Positions 22,880 to 33,984 are shown, numbered from the stretch's first letter. The stretch: 64,000 nt of DNA from Metellina segmentata (GCA_947359465.1 OX375881.1:115254738-115318737); one strand, 5' to 3'. The notes: generated by a model not told the origin, from the letters alone. Made by a program: numbers and translations.

Positions 22880-23290
22880 ACTGTAATTAATATTTAAATT
22901 GAACATTGATTTTGTTAGCAATGTAATGGATATCATCTATTTTGAACTTTTGGCCAAAAAGTCATTGAATTGAATATTCATATTAGAATAATTTTTAAAA
23001 TATATTACTGTACTTCGTACTGTATTCAAATCTATTCTTAAGTCAAATTACGTATGTAGGTCAATTTTGCTCACGCATGTATTAAACGCATTGCAATTAA
23101 TATTTAAATAGAACATTGTAATGCTATTTATTAATCTTAACTTTCAGTAAAAAAATCATTGAATTTAAATATACATATTTGAATAATTTAAAAATATATT
23201 AATATACTTGAAACTAAGTCGAACCTATATAAAAGTAAAATTAAGTACATAAACTAATTTAAGAATTCAAATTTACGAGGACTTAACCCC
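22880..23290 (+). repeat. Diverged tandem duplication, ~210-bp unit
   Basis: AATTAATATTTAAATTGAAC (22884) and AATTAATATTTAAATAGAAC (23095) start two units that stay alignable through TCATTGAATTGAATATTCAT and TCATTGAATTTAAATATACA. The unit is AT-rich and its function is unknown. Confidence 0.55.
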
Positions 23291-23299
23291 TACTAACAT

Positions 23300-24860
23300 A
23301 ATTGATTAATAAATATTCATTGATTAAACAGTATATGAATAATAATTTTTTATTCTAAATTTTCTAGCTGTGAAACATTTATTAAATAATATAACCATTA
23401 AAATACACTTAGCTTCTGTTAAACAGTACTATTTGGAATGCCTTGTGTTAGTTCCATTCTCCTTAAAAGGAAACGTTTTCTTGTTTAATAAGGAGTTAGT
23501 TTTAACTGATAAAATTGATATTGCTAGAGTGGTTTATAGTTCAATAATAAGTGTTTATTTATCGTAAAGGATTTGTGATGAAAATACGCAGGGGTTATAA
23601 TTTCAAGTCAACAAACCTGAATTCCTGAATTTAGTAGTTTAATGTTGGGAAGTTAAAAAAAATCTGTTTACTAGTTTCACAAATGAAAAGAAATATATAT
23701 TTTTTAATTGGTAAATATTTACTATCGAATCTCATCCTACCTATTACTAACGAAAAAGGTAAGATATAGTTAAAATAGCTTATTAACAATGAGTCAAATT
23801 ATGAAAGTTGATAAGTTAATTTCAAACTCATAAAGTATAATTTAATTAATTGCTATGATTCAGAATTATGTATACTTAAAAATTTGCTTCAAAACTTTTT
23901 GATACAAATAATAATTCTTAGTTTTGTGTCTTTCTAAAATACCTAAAAAAAACTTAGTCATATATATGAGTTAAATGAAGAGCTTCTTATTTGGTCTTTA
24001 TACAAAGATTCATATATCTTCTTTTTAAAATTAGTTTAAAATTGAAATTATTCATATGCGCTATTTAAATGCAATCAGTGTTATTATAAATCATATTTGT
24101 TTTCTCAATTTTTTTATCCTTTTTCTGTGAATCCTTTAAAATGATTTCATCTTTTGTACTGATTAAATTGCATTTCATATGTAAATCGAATTTTCACAGT
24201 TCCAGTTTGTCTTTGTTGATATTTTAAAACACGATTTTATAGTTGTATGCATTTAATGGATAAAATGAAGCAATTAAAAAATTATTTATAAATAAATTAA
24301 TGAACAATATGTCAAAATTCAACTCATATACAAAGTTTTATCAACTAATTATTTACAAACTGTGTTTATCATTCAAATAATTTTGCATTTATATAGCAGT
24401 ATATAAAGTAAAGTAATATTTTACATTGTTATGGATTAAAAAATAAAACTACCTCTGTGCTATAAGAATCTGTAGTATTGAATACTTTTAAATTGTTTTA
24501 TTGTAAATTCATATAATCACTTTTAAGTATACCTTTTTCTGAGATTTAAAAATAAAATTCATTGATTGTTTGAATACAATTAATTTTTTTCAAACAACTA
24601 ACTCTTGATTTAAAATTATATTTTTATGACAAAATCAATAGCTTGCAATAATTTGTACAATTTACTTTGGACATAAATCCTACACTTGCATATCCATTCA
24701 TGCAATACATTTCACGTACATCGCACCATTGCTGTATAACAAAGCTGCAAAATGATGAAAAATGACAGTAAGGTTCTTACAACAAAAGGCGATTTTGAGG
24801 GAGATTTGGAATTCCCTCTCTGAAATTCTTTTCATGTTCAACTCAATTAATAAAAATGAC
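23300..24860. other. Very AT-rich DNA without a recognised feature
   Basis: No domain-bearing frame. The 65-codon frame at 23370 looks like chance. Confidence 0.4.
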
Positions 24861-24867
24861 GATTTAC

Positions 24868-25240
24868 GAGAGATATTTTCATGAAATTTTGCATACGGTG
24901 AGTACTTAACTTCATTTAGTGAGTGACTTTGGTTGCGTAGGTCTGTATGTCCGTCTATTTATTCTATGTTCGATTTTGTGTTTGTGTGTTTGTACAGGCA
25001 TCACATGAATTTTATTCCAGATATCTGATTGTAATGTTTTTATTTTATACATCATATATTAGTTTAGTAAAGGCAATATTAAACTTTTCTTCATTTTTAT
25101 ATTTAGATCAGTTTCATGCTAAAACACCCGAAAAAGTGTACTTAAATCAACCACAATTTGGTAGGTTTGGAAAAACTGGAATGTATATTGAGTATTACGA
25201 TTAATTGGATTGCTTTACCAGTAGTGCAGGAAAGCAATTT
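24868..25240 (+). repeat. Large inverted repeat, left arm
   Basis: Pairs with 25824-26190. Shared landmarks are TTTTGCATACGGTGAGTACT, ATGTTCGATTTTGTGTTTGT, GTGTTTGTACAGG and GGATTGCTTTACC. Arms are roughly 80% alike by eye over about 365 bp, with about 580 bp of AT-rich spacer. Frames in the arms (85 codons here) are not conserved between arms in a way that suggests protein. Confidence 0.75.
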
Positions 25241-25823
25241 ATAAGGAATATTTTTACGTGTGGCACTCATGCATCAGGTATGCGACATAGGCGAATTTCG
25301 CCATCTTCTTCAGTTATTATGACAAATAATTTTTTAATGCTTGAAAAGTTATAGTTCGGAAGTTATATTCTTTCAATAATGGCATAATTACCCTTAAGAT
25401 TTGCTTTATTCTGACTTACCTGCCAATTTAAGTGGAATACTTTGTGGTGGTGTTGCGCGTGATGAAAAAAAATTATTTTGAAGGAATATTTATAACAAAA
25501 AACAGCGAAATAAAACAAAATAAAAGCTGTCGGGTAAAACGTTGTTCTTCAGATATTAATTCGTGATTCTTTTTTATCTTTTGATAACAGCTTTAAACTA
25601 AAAATGCGCACAATTTAGAAATACAAAATTAATTCAAAACGTAAAAAACAGAAAACATCACTGCACACACGAAATAAATCAACAAGAGTTTCCGTTTCTT
25701 CCTGTTCGTTGAAAAATATCGTATGTAATAAATATTCTGAAATCGCTTACATTGTGCAAAGAACAAAAATAAAACTCGAAATAAATGCTAAAATTCCAAG
25801 CAAAACATTTTTTTTTTGAAAAA

Positions 25824-26190
25824 AATTGCTTTTTTAGCAGTACCGGTAAAGCAATCCAAGTAATCGTAATTCTCAGTATACCTTCCAGTTTTTCCAAAAC
25901 TACCAAATTATGGTTGAGCTTAGGATAGGTACTCAGGTACATTAAAATGAAACGTATCTAAATATGGAAATAAAGAAAAGTTTAATATTGCATTCACTAA
26001 ACTAATATATGATTTATAAAATAAAGCATATTGTAATCCAATATATAGAATGAAATTCATGTAATTCCTGTACAAACACACAAACACAAAATCGAACATA
26101 TAACAGAAAGACGGACAGACTTACGCAACCAAGTTCACTTACTAGATGAAGATAAGTACTCACAGTATGCAAAGTTTCGTGAAAATATAT
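25824..26190 (-). repeat. Large inverted repeat, right arm
   Basis: Reverse complement of the left arm: GGTAAAGCAATCC, CCTGTACAAACACACAAACA, AAAATCGAACATATAACA and AGTACTCACAGTATGCAAAG. A (CA)n tract follows at about 26215-26233. The transcript of the pair could form a long hairpin. Confidence 0.75.
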
Positions 26191-26452
26191 TAAACCGTGT
26201 GGACGTACATAGAGCACACACACACACACACACATTCAATACATACATACATACAGACACCAAAAACACCACGCAAGAGGCGGTTTTAGCATCAGAAGGG
26301 TCCAAAACGGATAGAAAACTTGAAATGGGTCAAAAATATTCAATGTACAAACAAACACTCCATTCTTATTTCTATAGAAATGGATTCTGGGAAACAGATA
26401 CAAATATTGACGACCAGCTACAGGCTCAAGCACAACAAGGCTGGTCCTTTGT

Positions 26453-26790
26453 TTATGAATTCCCCAATTCCCACTGACTATCTAATTGTATCTTAAATTC
26501 GTACACTCCCTTTGAATTAACTATATTTTCTGGCAACGCGTTCCAACTGTCTATTACCCTATTAAAGTAGTAGTTTTTACTTAAATCCCGATTAAAATGT
26601 GTCTTATTCAATTTATACCCATGGCCCCTTGTTCTGTTATCCCTATTGAAATTTAAGCCCTCTGTGTCCCCTTGTTTTACCAACTTGAAAAACTGAATCA
26701 AATCTCCCCTCCTTCTTCTTCTTTCCAGTGTATGCATTGTTTAGCTTACTTAAACGTTCATTATAGTCAAGATTTGCTATCCCCTTACTG
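26453..26790 (-). pseudogene. LINE (CR1/Jockey-like) reverse transcriptase C-terminal tail
   Basis: The reverse strand reads LERRRRRGDLIQFFKLVKQG, then RTRGHGYKLNK, YFNRVIDSWNALPENIVN and YEFKIQLDSQW. This is the conserved tail after the thumb of CR1/Jockey-type LINE polyproteins (R-RRGDLI ... RV--WN-LP ... F---LD). Just upstream, in another frame, is DYNERLSKLN, the preceding family motif, so a one-base frameshift lies at about 26742. The catalytic domain is absent, so this is a 5'-truncated dead copy. Confidence 0.88.
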
Positions 26791-26799
26791 CAACAAACG

Positions 26800-27350
26800 A
26801 ACAAGTAAACTATATAAAATTAATTGTTACGATCCATTTGTTAATTTTAAGTTGCTTAACTTGTGCCTAAACTGTTACTTTTTAGTAAGAAAATATTTGT
26901 TTGGTTTACAATTAAACGATTCACTTTCCAAGTGGAGTAATTTGATTTACTCTATGTTAAAAGCTAAAATGTCAATTAAATATTTTTTACAGCACATGGA
27001 AGATTAATGCGCATGAAATCTATCAATTTTTGCTTATTTGTCACAAATGTGAACCACATTTTATGTAATTACTTCCGAATGATTTAATAATGTTTATACC
27101 AAACTTTATTTTTTAAAGCTTTTTCGTAACAAATAGTCTGCAAATTTCATAACAATCGGATAACAACTATAAAAATTTGTTTTGAAAATCCACTGACTCA
27201 TTACTAAAAAAAGGAATTTAAGCACTTTTTAGCAAGCGTGTGCTAGTCTGCTAGTTAACATTTATATTTCACTAACTTACGTAGCACAGAAATCGACATT
27301 ATTTGCATGTTGTCACTTCGCAAGGGACATTTATGAAGAAACAAGCAACT
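26800..27350. other. No supported gene; possible Helitron-type 3' end near 27257
   Basis: GCACTTTTTAGCAAGCGTGTGC can form a short GCAC/GTGC stem and is followed by TAGTCTGCTAG and T, resembling a Helitron 3' terminus. A matching 5' end was not located. Confidence 0.3.
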
Positions 27351-27356
27351 GTGTGG

Positions 27357-28053
27357 CTAGCCCGGCGTTGCCCGTGCCCGTAGTGTAAGGTATTAATCTG
27401 GAGTAGAATTTTCCACAGATTTCAAATCCGTTGAAATTTTCTATCAATCTTTGACAATTCCAATTTTACAAAAAAAATACAAAACAATGCCATTCAAAAT
27501 GGGTTATTTTTTATAAATATTTTTTGCTTTCCTTCGCTGAAATTATAAGAGCGCAGGAAAGATAATCTGCTTATTTCTTGAACGCGAAGGTTGTGACGTC
27601 ACAATCTCTTGCGAAAATGTAAAAGATATATTCAATTAAAAATTTATTTATTACATTTTTATGTTTCGATATAATGTAAAATTTTCCGCAGATTTCAAAT
27701 CCGTTGAAATTTTTATTCTATCTTTAACGATCTAGGAGATAGAAAAAAGAACTACATAACTAAAGTCAAAACTTTGTTTTTTATCGTCTGCTGGAAAATC
27801 ATTCCTTCGCGCAAAATGAAAACGGAAAAAAGAAATTTAGAATCTGTCATATCTTTATGCTAATTAAATGCCTTTAAATTCATTTTAAAATGTTCTAGAT
27901 TGAATTTTAAAATTTTGTCTCGACACAAAAATTAATTGCAAAGCATTCGTACTACCAGTGTGCCAAATTTCATTATTGTAAGTGCCGTCGATTCGTCAGG
28001 ACACGCCGAACAGAGATACACACACACACACTTTCTTTTATAATAGTAGAGAT
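27357..28053 (-). mobile_element. Non-autonomous Helitron-like element
   Basis: Read on the minus strand it begins A-TCTCTACTATTATAAAAGA (5' TC terminus of Helitron type) followed by a GT-rich tract. It ends near CACGGGCAACGCCGGGCTAG (GC-rich stem-like sequence and CTAG). The interior contains a twofold repeat of GATTTCAAATCCGTTGAAAT (27419 and 27697) and a palindrome TTGTGACGTCACAA. No Rep/helicase coding sequence is present. The 3' end is followed by C, not the expected T, so the exact boundary is uncertain. Confidence 0.6.
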
Positions 28054-28134
28054 AAAAACCACGTGTGTGTGCAACTCAACCTCCAAATCATAATTTTTAA
28101 AAATAATTTTAATATCAGTATTAATGACCAAAGG

Positions 28135-28600
28135 TTTTTAACCCTCTAAGTGGTTTCGACGAGAATCTCCTCCATCGACGATTCACCAATTTTGACGAAA
28201 TATCTCGTCATCAAATTACTGCAGATATTTTTATGATGACGAGATCAAGATCTTGTCAGTTTTTTTCTAATGACGAGATATCTCTCCCATTCAGATCTGA
28301 TCAGGGTGGAGTGGTCGTTTACGGTAAGAAGGCGATTTGTCGCCAAATATGGTAACCTTCAACTTTTGCGGATTTTCAAAATTACCATTAATTAACTAAA
28401 TTATTGTTAATTTAATTATAATTATAATTATTTAGATTGCATTAGCAGATAGGGTTATGGCAACCCTATCTGCTGTTACAGAATTCGGCCGCCATCTTGA
28501 TTTGGCGACAAAAATTAGTTGGCGACAAACGTCTTACCGTGAACGACCACTCCACCCTGATCAGTTTTGTTAATGACGACATACCTCGAGGAGATAACCA
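28135..28600. repeat. GATATC-family element interrupted by a MITE
   Basis: Left end TTAACCCTCTAAGTGGTTTC, GACGAAATATCTCGTCATCA and GATGACGAGATCAAGATCTT units, and right end GAGGAGATAACCACAAGGCG. The unit TCAGATCTGATCAG is split by the insertion at 28304-28557. Confidence 0.75.
28304..28557. mobile_element. 254-bp MITE with GGGTGGAGTGGTCG ends
   Basis: Inverted ends GGGTGGAGTGGTCGTTTACG and CGTGAACGACCACTCCACCC extend with GTAAGA/TCTTAC and subterminal TTGTCGCCAA. TGATCA occurs on both sides (28298-28303, 28558-28563) as a 6-7 bp target duplication. The GATATC family consensus supplies the empty site (GATCTGATCAGTTTT). There is an internal short hairpin (AGATAGGGTTATGGCAACCC) and no coding sequence. 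Confidence 0.85.
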
Positions 28601-29055
28601 CAAGGCGTTTTAAGGAAGTTACATTAACATAGCACTAACATAGCTGTAAAATTGTGGATTGAAATTCTATTGTATCTTCTAACTAAATCCCAGACCAACA
28701 AGCGAGATAAAATAGAGACACGAGCAATAGACCCTTTTAATCATAATAAACTCTGCACGGTCGATTGGTTTATTTAAGCTGCATGTAAACACTAAATATC
28801 ACGAAAATTGACTAAAGTATCGATTTCTTATTGCTTCAAAATATTTCCCAATTTCCATACTTTTAAACGATACCAATATCCTGAAAAAATAAGGAAAAAA
28901 TTCGTTTTTAATTACAGGGGTTTTTTTTCGGTATGTACTGTCATCTTAGGCAAACATGTTTCCGGAACTTAAAATTCAATTTATGAAGAACTGTGCTTTT
29001 TCAATACGATACTTTGAACTGTGATAACTCAGCAATGAATTTACAGTGGATATTT
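28601..29055. other. No recognised feature
   Basis: AT-rich DNA between the GATATC element and a SINE. Confidence 0.4.
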
Positions 29056-29069
29056 TGGACTCCAATCAG

Positions 29070-29399
29070 GTAATTGGTAATTTTTAGTTAACGTCTTACT
29101 AGAGCAACACAACGGGCTATTGACGACGGTCCGGAATCAGTCCCTTAAGGGAAAGATTCGAGGACAACACCTCGTAATTTTGAACCACGGTCAGATGACG
29201 AAGCAACACCTGAGCTGGCACCCCACTCTCCAAACTTCCACGCCAACCCAACGTGAGGACTTTTGGCCACGACAGATTTAAGGTGAACCAGCCGCCTCTA
29301 CACCATACGTTTACAAACATCCATGCCCGGACCCGGATTCGAACCAGGAACCTTCCGATCTAGAGGCTAACACCTTAACCACTATACCGGTTGGTCGGC
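29070..29399 (-). repeat. SINE-A copy, full length with 14-bp target duplication
   Basis: TGGACTCCAATCAG occurs at 29056-29069 and 29400-29413. The copy reads from the tail (TAATTGGTAATTTTTAGTTA) to the complete head (ACTATACCGGTTGGTCGGC). The long perfect duplication and intact head indicate a recent insertion. Confidence 0.93.
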
Positions 29400-29413
29400 T
29401 GGACTCCAATCAG

Positions 29414-29632
29414 AGTTTTCAGTTAAGAAATTAATTTTTAGTTGATTTTTAAATGCTATAATTCCTAAAAAAAATCTTGACATCCTTGGTGGAAACAATT
29501 GTAAAAAATAGCTTACTTCCTCTAGCAACCTGATTAAGAGTCAAAGCATGAAATATAGTATTAGGAATAATTTCCAACGGGAATTTTCTTTCTGAACAAA
29601 TTACAATTTGAAATATCACTGTTGAAAAATCC
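29414..29632. other. No recognised feature
   Basis: Short AT-rich spacer between a SINE and a mariner fragment. Confidence 0.35.
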
Positions 29633-29735
29633 GGCAGAAGTTCATCCCGCTTATGGCGCTAGATGGCATTGCATCGTAAAACCGAAGTGTTATTTACTTC
29701 ACACGTGTAAATATTCGATGTTGTTTGAAAGAAGG
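29633..29735 (+). mobile_element. Mariner 5' end fragment
   Basis: AGAAGTTCATCCCGCTTATG, TAGATGGCATTGCATCGTAA and ACACGTGTAAATATTCGATG match the left 100 bp of the mariner at 30899. The rest is missing. Confidence 0.75.
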
Positions 29736-29739
29736 ATCC

Positions 29740-29965
29740 TATCTAAATCAGATTATTCATATTAGATTATTCCATTCGGTTGTCGGATTATATCTAAATT
29801 CGATCATTCATATTAGATTATTCCATTCTGTTGTCGGATTATAAATAAATTAGATTATTCATGTTAGATTATTCCATTCTGTTGTCGGATTATATCTAAA
29901 TTCGATCATTCATATTAGATTATTTCATTCTGTTGTCGGATTACATCTAAATTAGATTATTCATG
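29740..29965. repeat. 51-bp minisatellite
   Basis: TTGTCGGATTA starts recur at 29781, 29832, 29883 and 29934, exactly 51 bp apart. The unit contains ATATCTAAATTCGATCATTC and ATATTAGATTATTCCATTCT. About 4.4 copies, highly similar. Confidence 0.92.
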
Positions 29966-30560
29966 ATTAGCTTGATCGGATTTTGCCTCTCTGAAATGAT
30001 TTTAAGAAAAAGCTTGTTGACTTGTTAAAAAAACATGGATTTTAAAGTTAACATTTTAAAGAAATCGTCCAGTGATTAAATACGACTAACATAACCCAAC
30101 CATAACTGGTTATTAAAAGCCAGCAGACCTCCGAGGACTACAAATAGCGTCTTTTTTCCTTGCGTCGCTGTGTGTCCCTCCAGACGTTTTTAGCGCACCC
30201 TGCGGAGGCACTAAAGCAAATCGCCGGACGACTCCAATTTGCCAGACGGAACAATTTCTATATTTATTAATGGACGCACCAAGTTTTAGAGTAATCTTCC
30301 CTGATGAAAAAGATAAAGACAAGAGAACTGCCCTGTGCGGGAGCAGGCAATCTTGGAGGGACGGAATCTTTTCATCTTTCCTTCCTCCCGTATACCCCCG
30401 GGATATCAGATATTACACTTCAATCCGGATTTCTAATCTCGGAGTTCGTTCCTTGTGTCGAAGAACTTACCATTTTCAGCCCCCTTCCAATAACAGAACG
30501 ACTTACTGTTCATATTTGCCGGGTTTTTTTTTTCGCTTTGCTTTATGTATTGGAGGGGTT
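29966..30560. other. GC-richer low-copy block (from ~30110)
   Basis: Overlapping plus frames (30270-30563, 30304-30696) lack domains. CCCTCCAGACG, GCGCACCCTGCGGAGG and CGCCGGACGACTCC make it stand out from AT-rich surroundings. It may be unique host DNA. A (GT)n tract follows near 30585-30600. Confidence 0.3.
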
Positions 30561-30898
30561 TAGGTTTTGCTTTTTAGGTGACGGTGTGTGTGTGTGTGTG
30601 TTCTTTTTGGATTTGAAAGCACTGTCTTTGTGCGGGGCATGTCTTCTTTTTGTTGTGCAACATGTATTGAATGATACTGTTCTCTATCCATTTTAACTTT
30701 TTGACTACGGTTAGATATAACTGAGGCGATTCTTTCTTGGCACGATTCTTATAACTTTCAAGGTACAATAATAACTACTGGCCGTTGTCAAAATTCTTTC
30801 TTGGAACAATTGCTGTATTAGCATTAGTCTAAAGGTTAAAAAGTCTTTATACTTGTATATGCTACGGTACATAGTATATGTTAATAAAGGTGCAATTA

Positions 30899-31440
30899 GG
30901 TTTTGATGCAGAAGTTCTTCCCGTTTATGGTGCTAGATGGCATTGCATCGCAAAACCGAAGTGTTATTTACTTTACACGTGTAAAGTTTCGATGTTGTTT
31001 GAACGAAGGAATTTCAAAGAGTACTTGGGAATGAAAATGTGGACTTGAGTTGTGTTTTTAAATTTCGTTAAGCATCAAAAATGACAGAAAAAAAAAAGGA
31101 ACATTTTGGGCATATGCTTTTTTTTTTTAATTTCTGACAAGGTTGAGAGTGCTTTGCAGACGCAAAAAAAGATGTATGGTGAGGATGGTGTTGACGATTC
31201 CGCGAGCCGTAAGTGGTTCGGATATATTCCTCACCTGGACCAGTTTTATAAGCAAAAAACCTCAGAACTTTCATGATCGCGGGATCATGCAGTTACCGGA
31301 GAGACGGAGAAAGGTCTTCAAAAAGTGAATTAGTACAAATTAGTTCATTCGTAAAAAAAAATGTTGTTCAGTTTTTGTAAAAAATACAAACATATTTTTT
31401 TCGTTTTTTTTTAAAAGCGGGATGAACTTTAGCATTAACC
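30899..31440 (+). mobile_element. Mariner-like element, internally deleted
   Basis: Inverted ends GGTTTTGATGCAGAAGTTCT and (right) AAGTTCATCCCGC read on the complement, each bounded by TA (30897-30898; 31441-31442). At 542 bp it is under half of a full element. The 5' leader (GGCATTGCATCGCAAAACCG) and the transposase C-terminus remain. Confidence 0.82.
31190..31329 (+). pseudogene. Mariner transposase C-terminal remnant
   Basis: RKWFGYIPHLDQFYK in one frame and NFHDRGIMQLPERRRKVFKK followed by TGA (31326-31328) in another match the mariner transposase tail (RGIMQLPERW-KV). A frameshift separates the two blocks. The catalytic domain is deleted. Confidence 0.82.
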
Positions 31441-31579
31441 TAATACTTTGTATCTTGCATCAATTGGTTGTACTAAATTTGTAATTCTGATTGCCCCATG
31501 GCTAGGCGTAATTTTAGATGGTTCATTATTATTAAAAAAATTTATAAGCCAATTAACAAGGGGTGTGTGTGATATCGAT

Positions 31580-32080
31580 GGCCAAGTTAGCGAGTTTTAA
31601 TCGCAATCCAATGAAAGACCGTCGTATATATGGGAGCTAATGCATGTTAATTTTGTCTTGGCCTCAAATATTCTCATTTCGGCGTGTTGTGGAAGTTTAA
31701 AGAGTGCAGTGCCTGCTCAGGTATTGACGCGTCCTGTGATCGTGACACAAAGTTACGAGGTGCTGTTCAAAGATATTTTCAGTCGGTATTGTGGACCGTC
31801 GTGGCTCAGTGAGTATGTCCACTGCTCTAGCAACTTACGTGTTGTAGGCAGCAAAGCTTCTATTCCTGTAAGATTCTACTATTCAATAACAGTAAATGTG
31901 TGTGTTTCTTTATGTGTTATGTTCATTACTTGCTATCGTATACCTTCTGTGGCACAGAATGGTCAAATATGGCCATTGCACTATAGTAAAACCCATCCAC
32001 CCCTTCGGGATTGATCCCCGACCGTCGCCAATAGCCCTTTGTGTTGCTCCAGTGTGGCGATAATTAATATACCTATCTAC
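31580..32080 (+). repeat. SINE-B copy split by a SINE-C insertion
   Basis: Head/body 31580-31796 (AATGAAAGACCGTCGTATAT, GTCTTGGCCTCAAATATTCT, CGGCGTGTTGTGGAAGTTT) and body/tail 31996-32080 (GGGATTGATCCCCGACCGTC, GTGTTGCTCCAGTGTGGC). A CGG-ATTG-----GACCGTCG block is present on both sides of the insertion, consistent with a ~20-bp target duplication. Confidence 0.7.
31797..31995 (+). repeat. SINE-C copy nested in SINE-B
   Basis: The head GTGGCTCAGTGAGTATGTCC, ACTGCTCTAGCAACTT matches the head of the minus copy at 47030-47228. It has a third type of tRNA-like head and does not share the A/B body. Confidence 0.65.
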
Positions 32081-32337
32081 TATGACATTTAGTTCTGTCA
32101 TACAAACAATTCTTTCATTCTTGAAGTAAGGATAGCAAAATATTATTTGGATTACTCTTATTAGGTTTGTCACTTTCAAGTACATTTTGCGTCCAAAAAG
32201 CTTGTATTTCAAATAGCCGGAAATAAAAGCTTGAAAAGTGTATCGATAATTATACTGATTAATTTTATATATTCCCTAAATATGTGATAAGACTCTTAGA
32301 AAAAAATGCAACTTTCAATTATTTAATATTTAATATT

Positions 32338-32480
32338 GCCGACCAACCGGTATAGTGGTTAAGGTGTTAGCCTCTAAATCGGAAGGTCCCCGGTTCGAAT
32401 CCGGGTTCGGGCATGGATGTTTGTAAGCGTATACCAGCTTAGGTGTTGCTTTGTCATCTGAACATGGTTCAAAATTACGA
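32338..32480 (+). repeat. SINE-A copy with internal deletion
   Basis: Intact head (GACCAACCGGTATAGTGG, GGTTCGAATCCGGG) runs to TTGTAAGCGTA, then jumps directly to CCAGCTTAGGTGTTGCTTTG. About 90 bp of body is missing. It breaks off at a repeat G copy. Confidence 0.8.
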
Positions 32481-32484
32481 TGTA

Positions 32485-32590
32485 ATTGTTAGGGACAATG
32501 ATGGCCCTCCCACTGGGTGCTCCTTCACAAGTGGCCATCACTTCCGGCCTTGTAGTGGCCAATGACTTCGGTCAAAATGTGCCGGCCATT
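32485..32590 (-). repeat. Dispersed repeat G, reverse copy
   Basis: GGCCCTCCCACTGGGTGCTC, GTGGCCATCACTTCCGGCCT and GTAGTGGCCAATGACTTC are the complement of 21590-21735. Confidence 0.6.

Positions 32591-32593
<3 letters not shown>

Positions 32594-32628
<35 letters not shown>
32594..32628. repeat. (TA)n microsatellite
   Basis: About 17 TA units. Confidence 0.9.
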
Positions 32629-32633
<5 letters not shown>

Positions 32634-32749
32634 TAATTACTTGTCCATTTATTCGTTAAAATTGCTTACCTTCTATAGTATTAATATTGAGGCAAAATAT
32701 GGACTTTCCCAATCGGCGAGATATGACGAGATGATCACTCGTAGACCAG

Positions 32750-33040
32750 AGGTAGGTAGGTATTTTAATTAACGTCGTACTGAAGCAACCCAACGGGCTA
32801 TTGACGGTTTGGGATCAATCCCGATGGGAAAGATTGGAGACAACACCGCGTAATTTTGAACATGGTCAGATGATGAGGCAACACCTGAGCTAGCACCACA
32901 GTTGTCAAACTTCCACGCCACGTCAACGTGAGGATATTTGAGTCCACGATGGATTTAACGTGCACCAGCCCTATTTGAACACGGCGGTCTTTGGTTGCGT
33001 TCGAACTCGCAAGAATCTAATCCCTGACTCCTCAAGGTAT
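32750..33040 (-). repeat. SINE-B copy
   Basis: Tail GGTAGGTAGGTATTTTAATT, then AACGGGCTATTGACGGTTTG, CAACGTGAGGATATTTGAG and the head region GGTTGCGTTCGAACTCGCAA. Confidence 0.8.
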
Positions 33041-33054
33041 GCCACAATCACCCA

Positions 33055-33290
33055 TTTCAAACCTTTTTTAGTAATCTAAGAATAATCTGTAGGCATGAAA
33101 ATTGGCACACAGGTAGTCCTAAAAGTGCCCCTGGAAGCCCCAATTTTAAAATCTAAAGTTTGTTTTCCTGCAATAAATGGACATTGAGATGGAAACACAT
33201 TCTACAGGGTTTGTGTATTTGAGTTAACGCGGGGAAATTTCGTGGTCACATTTGAAACCCGAACAACGCCGGGTTATTTAGCTAGAATTT
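33055..33290 (+). mobile_element. Helitron-like family H, 3' part with terminus
   Basis: Family H sequence (AATTGGCACACAGGTAGTCC, CTAAAGTTTGTTTTCCTGCA, GTGTATTTGAGTTAAC) leads to AACCCGAACAACGCCGGGTT, a 6-bp perfect hairpin, then ATTTAGCTAG. Hairpin plus CTAG is the Helitron 3' terminal signature. The 5' end is missing. Confidence 0.65.
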
Positions 33291-33629
33291 TATATTTTAA
33301 AGCTTAAATATAGTATTTGATACAGTGCTTTTAATTAAAGTTATTTTTATTAGAGTCACAAAGTCGTATTGTTTATCATATTAAATATATAGAGGAAATC
33401 ACAGCAGAGACCAGTTACAGTTAATTAATAAAGGTGCTGTTAAGATAGTCTGTGACAATATTAGGTGTATTGTTAGCACTCTAAGGGGTTGTTTCAAAAT
33501 TTTAGGTGACAGAAATTAGTATTTATGAGATACGAGTCTAAATTTTGAAATTTAGTGTTTGTAATATTTAGCTTTGGGACCAAAAGGTTTTGAAAGCTGG
33601 AAAAACTAGTCTTTCCCCTAGATTAGATT
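33291..33629. other. No recognised feature
   Basis: AT-rich DNA only. Confidence 0.35.
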
Positions 33630-33810
33630 GGTAGGTAGTTAAACTAACGTCGCACTGATTCAACGCAATAGTCTATTTCCGACTGTCATGAAGGGAAGTA
33701 TCCGAGGACAACAACACGGAATTTGGAACCACGATCAAGTGAGCCAAGATCGATATCTGAGGTGGCACCCTGCTCTCCAAACTTCCACAACACGCCAGTG
33801 TGAAGACAAG
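33630..33810 (-). repeat. SINE 3' half
   Basis: GGTAGGTAGTTAAACTAACG, CGCACTGATTCAACGCAA, TCCGAGGACAACAACACGG and GGTGGCACCCTGCTCTCCAA are a diverged SINE body in reverse. Confidence 0.65.
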
Positions 33811-33984
33811 ATTAAATTGCAAGAGATGTAGAGTTTTTTTTTTTTCGCTTTTCAATTCAAAATGTGTAGCATAGTAAATAATTTTCCAGCTAGTTTACTG
33901 AAGCTTATGTACTATTATTTCTCTAAAACATTAACTGCTAGTGTACCAGTTCGATATTAACTTTCAAAATAGTTAAAAAAACAT

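Noticed and set aside
24947..25204. 85-codon frame as a small membrane protein
   Set aside because: It lies in one arm of a large inverted repeat. The other arm carries different frames with changes that do not preserve the protein.
27588..27606. CRE-type palindrome TTGTGACGTCACAA as a regulatory site
   Set aside because: It lies within a Helitron-like element with no adjacent gene, so there is no basis for a regulatory role.
30304..30696. 130-codon frame with hydrophobic segments
   Set aside because: It spans a T-rich run and a (GT)n microsatellite, which produce the apparent hydrophobic stretches.
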